Source: an uncultured Clostridia bacterium (lineage in GTDB: Bacteria; Bacillota; Clostridia; TANB77; CAG-508). From it: a stretch of 31,862 nucleotides of DNA. The stretch is from assembly GCA_934131055.1 (NCBI GenBank), contig CAKOZB010000001.1, positions 1-31,862 on the forward strand, read 5' to 3'. The position numbers and the translations under genes are program-made. This document shows positions 1 to 6,508 of this stretch, piece after piece. How positions within the stretch are numbered: position 1 is the first letter of the stretch; each line of letters begins with the position of its first letter. The notes beneath the pieces are model-generated. The model was not told the origin of the DNA, ran no database searches, and was given only the letters and a program-made list of their open reading frames with translations.

Positions 1-494
1 AAATTACCTAATGGGAATAATACTTTTCCAAGCAATTGTTTTGGCATATTATACAAAACATAGCTTTGATCCTTACTTAAATTTTTGGCTTTTCTTAAAA
101 CATACTTTCCATATTCGTCAGAATACTCCATTTTTGCATAGTGCCCTGTTGCAATATAATCACATCCAAGCTCTTTTGCCTTTTCATACATTGCTCCAAA
201 CTTCATGTATTTATTACATTCTATACATGGGTTTGGAGTTCTCTGGTTAGAATATTCATCTATAAAATTATTAATAACCTTGCACTGAAACTCTTCTTTT
301 AAATTATATGTTATATGTGGTATTCCAATAGAATTGCATATTTGCTTAGCGCCAACAATCGCATCAGTATTGCAACAAGTACCGCCAAATAGTTCTAATG
401 TTATTCCAATTACATCATATCCTTGCTCTTTTAACAGAATGGCAGAAACACTACTATCAACACCACCACTCATACCTAGTAAAACTTTTTTCAT
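1..494 (-). CDS. mnmA: tRNA-specific 2-thiouridylase MnmA (partial, 3' end beyond window)
   Basis: The N-terminal 164 residues of the enzyme that thiolates U34 of Lys, Glu and Gln tRNAs in the cytoplasm, using sulfur relayed from a cysteine desulfurase. Translation starts MKKVLLGMSGGVDSSVSA, with the PP-loop ATP site (SGGVDSS) at residues 9-15. Further on are TPNPCIECNKYMKFG, which carries the catalytic-Cys region, then ATGHYAK and LSKDQSYVLYNM, all in the family order. The start ATG at 494 is preceded by GAAAGG with good spacing. The reading frame is open to base 1, so the C-terminal half, including the second catalytic cysteine, lies outside. No iscS or iscU partner is visible on this side. 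Identification is firm because the motif series is specific for MnmA rather than for other PP-loop enzymes. Confidence 0.95.
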   Translation of the reverse strand, partial: MKKVLLGMSGGVDSSVSAILLKEQGYDVIGITLELFGGTCCNTDAIVGAKQICNSIGIPHITYNLKEEFQCKVINNFIDEYSNQRTPNPCIECNKYMKFGAMYEKAKELGCDYIATGHYAKMEYSDEYGKYVLRKAKNLSKDQSYVLYNMPKQLLGKVLFPLGN

Positions 495-513
495 ATTTTC
501 ATCCTTTCGTAAT

Positions 514-541
514 ATAATACCAACTTTAAAATCATTGCCAA
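514..541 (-). promoter_or_regulatory. Candidate promoter of mnmA
   Basis: On the minus strand TTGGCA (536-541), a 16-bp spacer and TATTAT (514-519) sit about 20 bases before the mnmA start. The match is fair but the leader would be very short, so confidence is moderate. Read-through from the upstream FAD gene is the alternative. Confidence 0.4.
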
Positions 542-615
542 ATTGGCCTTTTGAGTAGTCCGAATAAGCTACTGCTAATAATAATTTTATAAAATAAAAT
601 TGGATTTTCTATAAG

Positions 616-650
616 TTCGCCCAAAAAGGGGCGTCCCTAATGGGCGAGAA
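616..650. repeat. REP-like GC-rich palindrome, copy 1
   Basis: A 35-bp GC-rich island in AT-rich DNA that reads TTCGCCC, a run of A, GGGGCGTCCC, then TGGGCGA. The outer arms TCGCCC/GGGCGA can pair. The inner CGCCC/GGGCG pair is mutually exclusive with them. Near-identical copies lie at 13803-13835 (same orientation) and 21229-21262 (reverse). The copy overlaps the last codons and the TAG stop of the FAD dehydrogenase gene. It may also act as that gene's terminator, but no T-run was seen. Confidence 0.8.
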
Positions 651-2337
651 TTGCATTTGCTACTTTTATTCCGTCTACTGCTGCAGACATTATTCCTCCT
701 GCATATCCAGCGCCTTCTCCACAAGGGTACATACCTTGCACACTTGCCATCTTTTGTTCATTCCTTTTTATCGTAACAGGAGATGAGCTTCTTGTTTCTA
801 CTCCTGTCAATATTGCATCAGCACTTGCAAAACCTGCTATTTTCTTATCAAAATATATTAATCCTTCTTTTAAAGTTTTAGTCACAAAATCCGGTAATAT
901 TTCTTGTAAATTTGCAAGAGTTACACCTGGTTTATATGTTGGCTTAACTTCTCCTATACAAGTAGTCTTTCTATTATTCAAGAAGTCTTCTACCCTCTGT
1001 ATTGGAGCATTGTAATTGCTTCCGCCAAGTTTGAATGCTTTTTCTTCAAGTTCTTGTTGGAAGTACATTCCTTCTAAGGGAGAATCTCCTTTAAAATCTT
1101 CTGGCGTAATATTTACCAATACTGCACTATTAGCATTTTCTCCATCTCTTGCAAATGTACTCATTCCATTTGTTACAATAGTACCTTCTTCACTAGAAGA
1201 AGCCATTACCGTTCCTCCTGGACACATGCAAAACGTATAGCACGATCTATCTTCTCCGTGGTATGCGAGCTTATATTCTGCAGGTGGTAACTTTAATTTA
1301 GGATTTTTTCCATATTGAGACTCATTTATCATCTGTTGTTTGTGTTCTATTCTAACACCAACAGAGAAATTCTTTTTCTCCATTTCTACGTGTTTTTCAT
1401 ATAGTTTCTTAAACATATCTCTTGAACTATGACCTATTGCAAGAACTACTGTATCAGTTTCTATTCTAATTCTTTCTTTTGTATTATTCGCTCTACTCTG
1501 TATTATGTGTTCCTGTGGCTTTACTGTTATAATATTGCATATCTCATAATTGCAACTATTAGAAGGTTTGTTTTTCTGTTCTTGCATTTTAGTTACTATA
1601 ACAGATTTTACTTGATTATTCTCAATTTCAAAATCTACTGCTTTTGTACCAAACATAAATTCGCCACCATTGTTTTCTATGTATTTTCTAATGTTTGCAA
1701 CAATTTTTACCAAATTATCTGTTCCAATGTGTGGCTTATTTATATATGAAGTTTCTTCTGGTGCTCCAAACTTAACAAATGTATCTATTACATCTCTACA
1801 TAATGAGCTATGCAAATTTGTTGTAAGCTTTCCATCAGAAAAAGTTCCTGCTCCACCTTCACCAAATTGCACATTTGAACAAGTGTTCAATATGCGCTCT
1901 TTCAAAAATAATTCAACATCTTTCTGTCTTTCTTCTACAGTTTTGCCTTGTTCTACAATGATTGGCTTGACACCATTCTCGATAAGTGTAAGTGCACAAA
2001 ATATCCCAGCAGGACCTGCTCCAATTATAACTGTTCTCTTATTATTTTCTTTTAAATTATTTGGCATTGCAGTTTTCTGTTTTTGTTCTTGCTCAATTAA
2101 GCTAGCATTTTTGTTTTTCAATAAATTGCTAACCTTAAAATCGTCTTTTAAGAAAACAATAAGAGAATAATTATAAAAAATATCATTCTTGTCTCTTGCA
2201 TCAATCGACTTTTTTACAATTTTATAATCTGTTACACTTTCCTGTGGAATATTAAATTTTGTATAAGCAATTTTTACAACCTCATCATTCGATAAATCTT
2301 GCCTAATTTTTATATTTTCTAATCTAACAGTAAACAT
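637..2337 (-). CDS. FAD-dependent dehydrogenase (COG2509-type NAD(P)/FAD oxidoreductase)
   Basis: A 566-residue flavoprotein of a family widespread in Clostridia and annotated as NAD(FAD)-utilizing dehydrogenase; the physiological substrate is unknown. Residues 1-75 form the small N-terminal domain typical of the family. The dinucleotide fold begins at residue 102 with VIIGAGPAGIFCA (GxGxxG at 106-111). It is followed by FGEGGAGTFSDGKL near 158-171, a second FAD-contact motif of this family. GIMSAAVDGIKVANAI closes the FAD domain at the C terminus. Start ATG 2337 has an AAAGGAA ribosome site and a near-consensus promoter just upstream. The last codons (Ile-Leu-Ala-His-stop) lie inside REP-like copy 1, so the natural C terminus may have been altered by the repeat. 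It looks monocistronic. Confidence 0.9.
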   Translation of the reverse strand: MFTVRLENIKIRQDLSNDEVVKIAYTKFNIPQESVTDYKIVKKSIDARDKNDIFYNYSLIVFLKDDFKVSNLLKNKNASLIEQEQKQKTAMPNNLKENNKRTVIIGAGPAGIFCALTLIENGVKPIIVEQGKTVEERQKDVELFLKERILNTCSNVQFGEGGAGTFSDGKLTTNLHSSLCRDVIDTFVKFGAPEETSYINKPHIGTDNLVKIVANIRKYIENNGGEFMFGTKAVDFEIENNQVKSVIVTKMQEQKNKPSNSCNYEICNIITVKPQEHIIQSRANNTKERIRIETDTVVLAIGHSSRDMFKKLYEKHVEMEKKNFSVGVRIEHKQQMINESQYGKNPKLKLPPAEYKLAYHGEDRSCYTFCMCPGGTVMASSSEEGTIVTNGMSTFARDGENANSAVLVNITPEDFKGDSPLEGMYFQQELEEKAFKLGGSNYNAPIQRVEDFLNNRKTTCIGEVKPTYKPGVTLANLQEILPDFVTKTLKEGLIYFDKKIAGFASADAILTGVETRSSSPVTIKRNEQKMASVQGMYPCGEGAGYAGGIMSAAVDGIKVANAILAH

Positions 2338-2367
2338 TTTCGTTCCTTTTCTAAAAATCTACTTATA

Positions 2368-2396
2368 ATTATACTATTTTGAGCAGTTTACGTCAA
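2368..2396 (-). promoter_or_regulatory. Promoter of the FAD dehydrogenase gene
   Basis: On the minus strand TTGACG (2391-2396), a 17-bp spacer and TATAAT (2368-2373), about 30 bases before the start codon. This is a near-consensus sigma-A promoter. Confidence 0.8.
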
Positions 2397-2450
2397 TCAG
2401 AACATTTTATATTTTCTAAATTTTAAAAAATTTTAATTAGGCTACATATT

Positions 2451-2479
2451 TCGACAGACATTTGCACTCGCTATATATT
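2451..2479 (+). promoter_or_regulatory. Promoter of the small-peptide (putative toxin) mRNA
   Basis: TCGACA (2451-2456), a 17-bp spacer and TATATT (2474-2479) point to a start near 2486. An overlapping TATAAT at 2479-2484 is an alternative -10. The predicted mRNA would begin just before direct repeat DRa. Confidence 0.6.
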
Positions 2480-2489
2480 ATAATTATGT

Positions 2490-2530
2490 CATCTTGTGCT
2501 GAGAGGAGGTGATACACTTGAAGAACAAGA
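2490..2530 (+). repeat. Direct repeats DRa and DRb, mRNA-side copies
   Basis: CATCTTGTGCTGA (2490-2502) and ACTTGAAGAACAAGA (2516-2530) each recur in the same order and orientation at 2715-2727 and 2737-2751. DRa is at the predicted 5' end of the peptide mRNA. DRb covers the TTG start codon (2518-2520). The opposite strand is transcribed at the second copies, so the antisense RNA would carry complements of both. DRa differs from its partner at three positions, all of which become G.U pairs in the RNA duplex. DRb differs at one, also G.U. Confidence 0.8.
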
Positions 2531-2655
2531 AAAACAAGAGACAAAAAATTTCTAAAAAATTTCTCAAGTTTTTACATATTGTAGTTATTATACTCAAATA
2601 TATCTTGAAAATTTTAATAGAGCTAAAGTCAATTATTGATGCATTCAAAAATTGA
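2518..2655 (+). CDS. Small cationic/hydrophobic peptide, putative type I toxin
   Basis: A 45-residue ORF on the strand opposite to its neighbours, starting with TTG at 2518. It is preceded by GAGGAGGTGAT (2503-2513), an unusually long match to the 3' end of 16S rRNA; this site decides the start. The peptide begins LKNKKNKRQKISKK (very basic, residues 1-14). It continues with a hydrophobic stretch FLHIVVIILKYILKILI (about 17-33) and ends IIDAFKN. That makes a plausible single membrane helix with a charged N terminus. Its own promoter lies upstream and a bidirectional terminator follows 5 bases after the stop. A convergent antisense RNA and two direct-repeat pairs surround it, as in Fst/par type I toxin-antitoxin loci. 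I do not recognise the peptide family: it is longer and more basic than Fst. A membrane-active toxin is an inference from layout and composition. Confidence 0.7.
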   Translation: MKNKKNKRQKISKKFLKFLHIVVIILKYILKILIELKSIIDAFKN

Positions 2656-2659
2656 CAAA

Positions 2660-2692
2660 AAAACTAGGTATGCCGTTAACATACCTAGTTTT
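2660..2692. terminator. Bidirectional terminator shared by peptide mRNA and antisense RNA
   Basis: Stem ACTAGGTATG / CATACCTAGT with a 7-nt loop. The flanking A-run (2656-2663) gives a long T-run for minus-strand transcripts, and TTTT follows on the plus strand. It works in both directions. Confidence 0.85.
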
Positions 2693-2714
2693 GTTAGTAA
2701 TCTTTGATTACTAA

Positions 2715-2751
2715 CATCTCGCACTGAAATTCAGTTACTTGAAAAACAAGA
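2715..2751 (-). repeat. Direct repeats DRa' and DRb', antisense-side copies
   Basis: CATCTCGCACTGA (2715-2727) and ACTTGAAAAACAAGA (2737-2751) read on the plus strand. They match 10 of 13 and 14 of 15 bases of the copies at 2490 and 2516. The two repeats keep their order, with a start-to-start distance of 22 here against 26 there. Here the transcribed strand is the opposite one. Confidence 0.8.
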
Positions 2752-2763
2752 GTTTCAAGTATT

Positions 2764-2791
2764 ATTATACTATATTTTTAAATTTTTTCAA
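2764..2791 (-). promoter_or_regulatory. Promoter of the antisense RNA
   Basis: On the minus strand TTGAAA (2786-2791), a 16-bp spacer and TATAAT (2764-2769). The predicted start is near 2757. It serves no protein gene on this strand, because only the terminator lies downstream. This is the main reason to propose an RNA gene. Confidence 0.7.
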
Positions 2792-2850
2792 TGTCTTTGG
2801 CAAATTTTTTATTATAATCGTTCGACATTTTTCTTACTATATTATAAAAG

Positions 2851-2884
2851 CCCTCCTACATAGTCTGCACACTATATAGGAGGG
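2851..2884 (-). terminator. Terminator of the VWA-like gene
   Basis: Stem CCCTCCTAYATAGT pairing across a short loop, followed on the minus strand by CTTTTAT. It lies 29 bases after the stop of the gene ending at 2913. Confidence 0.75.
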
Positions 2885-2912
2885 TTATTAGAATTTAGCT
2901 TCCAAAATCTAG

Positions 2913-3947
2913 TTAACAGATTTCAAAATTTGCTTTAGGCATTTGTGCTTGCATTCTTTCGATGAACTTTCTAGCGGAATATTCGTACCCACTAGGATAG
3001 TACACAATGGTTACAGTTCCTTCGAAATTGTTGCAAACAGTTTCATCAAAAACACCTTCGCAATTGTCTCCAAGATCAGACAATATGTAAAGATGCGCAT
3101 CTTTTGGTGCTTCTTTTAAGGCGTTATTGATTGCTCCAACAATATCAGTTGCACCACCAATATTATAATCCAAGATGCTCCTATTTGCAGAGAACTCTTC
3201 GCTTTTCTCTGCAAACACATACTTCTTGCCTTCAGAGACTTGTACCTTTTGAAGCACATCTTCTTGAAATGCAGCCATACTACCAGAACAGTCTCCCAAG
3301 ATATATGATTCACGAGGAATCTCCATATCTTCAAGAATTGAATTGTTCAGGGTATTAGCTGTCTTGGCAACCTCTTTCTCGTCAGAAAGAGTCTCCAGAT
3401 TTTCCAGCAACTCTTCGTCAACTGTTGTAGGACGATACATCGGGTCTTCGTCTGGGTCTGTTTCCGGTCCCATAATAGGAATACCCTTTACCTCAGGCCA
3501 TTCGTCCCAATAGGCTACACTTACTGCAGAAGTAGAACTGAGCTTTGCAACCACATCAGAGAGATGCTTATCAACATCCTTTGACTTGAAATACGGAGTA
3601 AGCAATGTTATCTGAGCATTGTTTGCCTCTACGCTTTCTTTGCCTGTAGTATTCCAGCAGTCACTGATGACGTATATGTTAACATAGCCGTCGTCAATAG
3701 CTTTCTGCACCTCATCATAGAGTGCAGTCTTGCCATTTTTTCCAAACCGAACAATGTCAACAGACACGTTATTCAAGTATTCCGAGACAGTCGGCTCATA
3801 ACTGAAGTACCGTGACGAATAGGTCTCGTCAACCAATACTACTGTTGTTTTTTCCGCCGCACTTGCGTTAATACAAAATAACGCAAGTGTGGTCAGGCTT
3901 ATTGCAAAAGCTAGCCATGCCTTTGCTATCGCTTTTTTCAGAGTCAT
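2913..3947 (-). CDS. Secreted protein with two VWA-like domains
   Basis: 344 residues. A Sec signal peptide covers residues 1-30 (basic start, hydrophobic core, INASA-AEK cleavage site). The C-terminal half (about 213-344) has the MIDAS elements of a von Willebrand factor A domain: DCSGS at 219-223, Thr267 in GGATD, and Asp291 in YILSDLGD. The N-terminal half repeats the pattern more loosely: D40-E-T-Y-S44, Thr74 in GKTAL, Asp96 in YVISD. This suggests a tandem of VWA-like folds joined by an acidic linker (about 160-200). No membrane anchor or sortase motif follows, so it may be released or bound to a partner. Base composition is clearly richer in G+C (stretches near 45-50 %) than the adjacent genes, suggesting transfer. 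GAAAGGAG precedes ATG 3947. The function is unknown; metal-dependent adhesion or binding is inferred from MIDAS. Confidence 0.75.
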   Translation of the reverse strand: MTLKKAIAKAWLAFAISLTTLALFCINASAAEKTTVVLVDETYSSRYFSYEPTVSEYLNNVSVDIVRFGKNGKTALYDEVQKAIDDGYVNIYVISDCWNTTGKESVEANNAQITLLTPYFKSKDVDKHLSDVVAKLSSTSAVSVAYWDEWPEVKGIPIMGPETDPDEDPMYRPTTVDEELLENLETLSDEKEVAKTANTLNNSILEDMEIPRESYILGDCSGSMAAFQEDVLQKVQVSEGKKYVFAEKSEEFSANRSILDYNIGGATDIVGAINNALKEAPKDAHLYILSDLGDNCEGVFDETVCNNFEGTVTIVYYPSGYEYSARKFIERMQAQMPKANFEIC

Positions 3948-3967
3948 ATTGACTCTCCTTTCTTTTT

Positions 3968-4017
3968 CTACATACCACTTTGGTTACGTAGATTGCGTAC
4001 TCTTGTGCAGAGAGTAC
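3968..4017 (-). other. Two hairpins in the leader of the VWA-like gene
   Basis: Within the predicted 88-nt leader, GTACTCT / AGAGTAC (3997-4017) forms a 7-bp stem. CTACATACC / GGTTACGTAG (3968-3991) forms a second, imperfect stem just before the ribosome site. A role in mRNA stability or translation control is only possible, not shown. Confidence 0.4.
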
Positions 4018-4041
4018 TAGTGTGTATTGCCAACAAAATTT

Positions 4042-4070
4042 ATTATACCATTTTGCACTAATTATGTCAA
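4042..4070 (-). promoter_or_regulatory. Consensus promoter of the VWA-like gene
   Basis: On the minus strand TTGACA (4065-4070), exactly 17 bp, and TATAAT (4042-4047): a perfect sigma-A consensus. It starts 4 bases after the stop of the ZIP gene, so the VWA gene has its own strong transcription. Confidence 0.9.
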
Positions 4071-4073
4071 TTT

Positions 4074-4956
4074 CTATCCCAACGCAACATCCAAAAGCAT
4101 CATTATTACAAAGCCTATACCCACACTAATAGTCACTAAATTTGATTTTTTTTCAGCTTGTGCCTCAGGTATTAGCTCAGATGATACTACGTAAATCATT
4201 GCTCCTGCTGCAAATGATAGAAAATATGGTAAAATTGGTACAACAATTCTTGTTAATGCTATTGTAATTATTGCTCCAATCGGTTCTACTATTCCAGATA
4301 AAGTTCCTCCTAAGAATGACTTAAATTTACTTTTTCCAGAGCTATGAAGTGGCATTGATATAATTGCCCCTTCTGGTATATTTTGTATCGCTATTCCAAT
4401 AGCTAACGCAAATGCTTCTGCGAGTGTTATTCCTGTATTTTGTGAGAATAATCCTGCAAATGCAACCCCAACTGCCATCCCTTCCGGAATGTTATGTAGT
4501 GTTACTGCAAGCATTAGCATTGTAGTACTCTTTACTTTTTCTTTGATGGTTAATTTTTCTTTATTCTTTATTACAATTCTTTCATCATTTTCTTCTGTGG
4601 TTAATAAATTTTCGATATCATCACAAATAACACATTCGTTTTTCTTATTGTTTCTTTTTTCTATTTTTTCTGCCAGATTATTTACGCCAATTAAGGTTAC
4701 AATTCCTATCATAAATCCAATAGAAGCGGGTAACCACGCAGGTTTTCCTTGAGTTTCTGCCATTTCTATTGATGGAATTAGAAGTGACCATACAGAAGCG
4801 GCTATCATCACTCCTGCAGCAAATCCAAGTAATAATTTTTGTATTATCGGTTTAATTTCTTTCTTTAACAAAAATACTAAAGCAGAACCGTAGTGTTGTT
4901 CCTATAAAAGGTACTAATAAACCAATAGCAATTTGTGTCGTACTATTAATACTCAC
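4074..4956 (-). pseudogene. ZIP family metal transporter (ZupT/GufA-like), broken by a frameshift
   Basis: The long open part (4074 to about 4888) encodes a ZIP divalent-metal importer for zinc or iron-like ions. Transmembrane helices carry the twin family motifs HNIPEGMAVG and QNIPEGAIIS, and a charged cytoplasmic loop contains CVICDD. That part has only TTG 4871 as a possible start, without a ribosome site. A GTG at 4956 preceded by GGAGG at 8 bases begins the missing N terminus (SINSTTQIAIGLLVPFIGTTL) in another frame. The two frames join near 4890: deleting one base there (CTACGGT to CTAGGT) gives TTLGSALVFLLKKEI, a normal ZIP first helix. So this is one gene with a single-base insertion. 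It is either a real recent mutation, silencing the transporter, or an assembly error. With the base removed the product would be about 293 residues. Confidence 0.85.
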
Positions 4957-4988
4957 GTAAAGTTCCTCCTTGAAGCCCTATTATTTTA

Positions 4989-5012
4989 CCTATAAAATGT
5001 AATTTTATTAGG
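4989..5012. promoter_or_regulatory. Imperfect palindrome upstream of the ZIP gene
   Basis: CCTATAAAAT, three bases, then ATTTTATTAGG: near-palindromic DNA 33 bases before the GTG start. It could be a metalloregulator operator (Fur/Zur/MntR-like). No specific consensus was matched, so this is a weak call. Confidence 0.25.
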
Positions 5013-5061
5013 ACTTATCTTTTATATAATATGAACTTTACATAAGGTTGTGAGTAACCAC

Positions 5062-5091
5062 TAAAAAGAACTAGCCTTTTAATCTAGTTCT
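5062..5091 (-). terminator. Terminator of the prepilin/SUMF1 gene
   Basis: Perfect 8-bp stem AGAACTAG / CTAGTTCT with a 9-nt loop, followed by TTTTT on the minus strand. It lies 10 bases after the stop of the gene ending at 5101. Confidence 0.85.
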
Positions 5092-5100
5092 AGTTTCATT

Positions 5101-6234
5101 TTAATCAATAAATAAAGTAATTCTGAATCCAAGATCACCAGCAATATCCGAATAACGATCTCGTAGCCCAGCAGAATGCTCAGCATAAAATCCTTGATAA
5201 GTTCCGCCACGATTTGAGTAGACGCCATTTGTATCCGAACATAATTCTGTCGTCCTCTCCCAAACATTTCCCCCCATGTCATAAATATTACATACTGGAG
5301 TAGTTTGACCTGTTGGAACTAATTCAGCTAAATCCTTTTCCTTTGTTTGACTTGCTCCGGTTATATCTTTATACGAAAATGTTGTATCAGCATAGTTTCC
5401 TTGTGGTGTACTACTTCCATAATCACTATTTACTTTTTGTATAAATGCTATTGTGGTATCCCATGCATAACTACTTACTAATTTTGTTTTGGCTTTGTAT
5501 CCTTGTTTTGTTGCAAAACCTTCCGCTAAGCCTACAGCCTGCGCTCTTGTTACAAGATTATATGGAGCTTGATTTGCTTTTATTGTTACTGTTTTTGTTG
5601 CATCAGCCGAACTTCTTAATGTCTTTGCTTCTGTACTTTCCTTATCACCAGCTTCATACCTTCCTATGTAAAAGCCTTTATATGTGTCTACACTTGTTTT
5701 TTCATCTTCTGGTAAAGCTTCTGTAAAATAATAATCATCGTCACTATTATATTTTATTTTTATTGAATTTGTTGCAGTATCTGTTTCTTCTGTTGCAACA
5801 TTTGTTGAATAAGCTGTTCTTTTATAGTCGGCTATTGTTGCTACTGGTACCCACACAAATTGGTTTCCATCTTTATCTTCTATTACGACTCCTCCTTGCA
5901 CAGTTGAAGCCGAATCATCTGCAATTTTGAATCCTTCTGGAATCCACACATCTCCATCTGAATATGCTACTTTTGTATTTTCTTTCATAAATTTATTTCC
6001 GTCATCATTGTTCCCAGTTCCATTTATAGCCTCTTCTAATTCTTTGGTCAGTTCGTCCATGCTTGTTAAATCATTTTTGCTTGCTTCTTCCGGTTTAGTT
6101 TTAGCCTCTTGTGCCTTTTTTACTATTCCATTATCTCCAAGTACTAAGTTAATGCTTACTCCTGCAAGAATTAGCAAGACAACTATTGTAACAACTAACG
6201 CAACAAGTGTTATTCCTTTTTGTTTTTCTAACAT
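5101..6234 (-). CDS. Prepilin-like protein with a C-terminal FGE/SUMF1-type domain
   Basis: 377 residues. The N terminus MLEKQKG-ITLVALVVTIVV is a type III prepilin signal (cleavage expected after Gly7), with a hydrophobic helix to about residue 32. The usual Glu at +5 is Ala, as is common in clostridial relatives. A polar linker rich in Glu/Lys/Asn (35-90) leads to a domain with VWIPEGF (96-102), FVWVPV (126-131), NIYDMGGNVWERT (316-328), RGGTY (342-346) and a terminal GFR (369-371). These match the formylglycine-generating-enzyme/sulfatase-modifying fold, which is C-type-lectin-like. Catalytic cysteines of true FGE are not evident, so a binding or display role is more likely. GGAGG precedes ATG 6234. 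It has its own promoter and terminator. Related domains are targets of diversity-generating retroelements, but none is in this window. Confidence 0.8.
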   Translation of the reverse strand: MLEKQKGITLVALVVTIVVLLILAGVSINLVLGDNGIVKKAQEAKTKPEEASKNDLTSMDELTKELEEAINGTGNNDDGNKFMKENTKVAYSDGDVWIPEGFKIADDSASTVQGGVVIEDKDGNQFVWVPVATIADYKRTAYSTNVATEETDTATNSIKIKYNSDDDYYFTEALPEDEKTSVDTYKGFYIGRYEAGDKESTEAKTLRSSADATKTVTIKANQAPYNLVTRAQAVGLAEGFATKQGYKAKTKLVSSYAWDTTIAFIQKVNSDYGSSTPQGNYADTTFSYKDITGASQTKEKDLAELVPTGQTTPVCNIYDMGGNVWERTTELCSDTNGVYSNRGGTYQGFYAEHSAGLRDRYSDIAGDLGFRITLFID

Positions 6235-6290
6235 AAATTTTTCCTCCTTAGTTTTATTTTTTCAAATAAAATATTATATATTCATTCAAA

Positions 6291-6319
6291 ATGATATCAT
6301 TATTTTCACACATGTGCAA
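6291..6319 (-). promoter_or_regulatory. Promoter of the prepilin/SUMF1 gene
   Basis: On the minus strand TTGCAC (6314-6319), 17 bp and TATCAT (6291-6296), about 57 bases before the start codon. The -35 box lies in a CACATGTG palindrome. Confidence 0.6.
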
Positions 6320-6392
6320 TAGTTTTTTCATAATTTTTTTAATTTGTCACATGTTGTCGATTGTTTAATTTAACATTTGTTAATGTATAAAC

Positions 6393-6442
6393 AAAAATCG
6401 CACTTTCGAAAATTTTGTTATTTTCTACTTAGTGCGATTTTT
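6393..6442 (-). terminator. Terminator of ftsZ
   Basis: 12-bp stem AAAAATCGCACT / AGTGCGATTTTT with a 26-nt loop, 67 bases beyond the ftsZ stop. On the minus strand the arm itself ends in TTTTT. Confidence 0.75.
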
Positions 6443-6508
6443 ACTTTATATTTAATATTTTTATTTGTGTTTTTATAATTCTTTATATATCATATTGGGT
6501 TATCTATT

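Larger units (their letters stand above)
2656..2757 (-). ncRNA. Putative antisense antitoxin RNA (par-like)
   Basis: Predicted RNA of about 100 nt from the minus-strand promoter at 2764-2791 to the terminator at 2660-2692. It would form a 5' hairpin (arms within 2737-2760), a small CTGA/TCAG hairpin, a perfect 10-bp stem (2693-2702 with 2706-2715) and the terminator. It carries complements of DRb (15 of 15 positions pair, one G.U) and DRa (13 of 13, three G.U). It could therefore cover the 5' end and start codon of the peptide mRNA in trans, besides overlapping its 3' end. Existence is inferred from promoter, structure and complementarity. Confidence 0.65.

Noticed and set aside
4074..4871. 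ZIP gene as an intact 265-residue CDS starting at TTG 4871
   Set aside because: No ribosome site there, and the missing first helix is encoded just upstream in another frame with a good start.
5101..5282. Diversity-generating retroelement variable region
   Set aside because: No reverse transcriptase or template repeat was found in the window. Kept only as a question in the findings.
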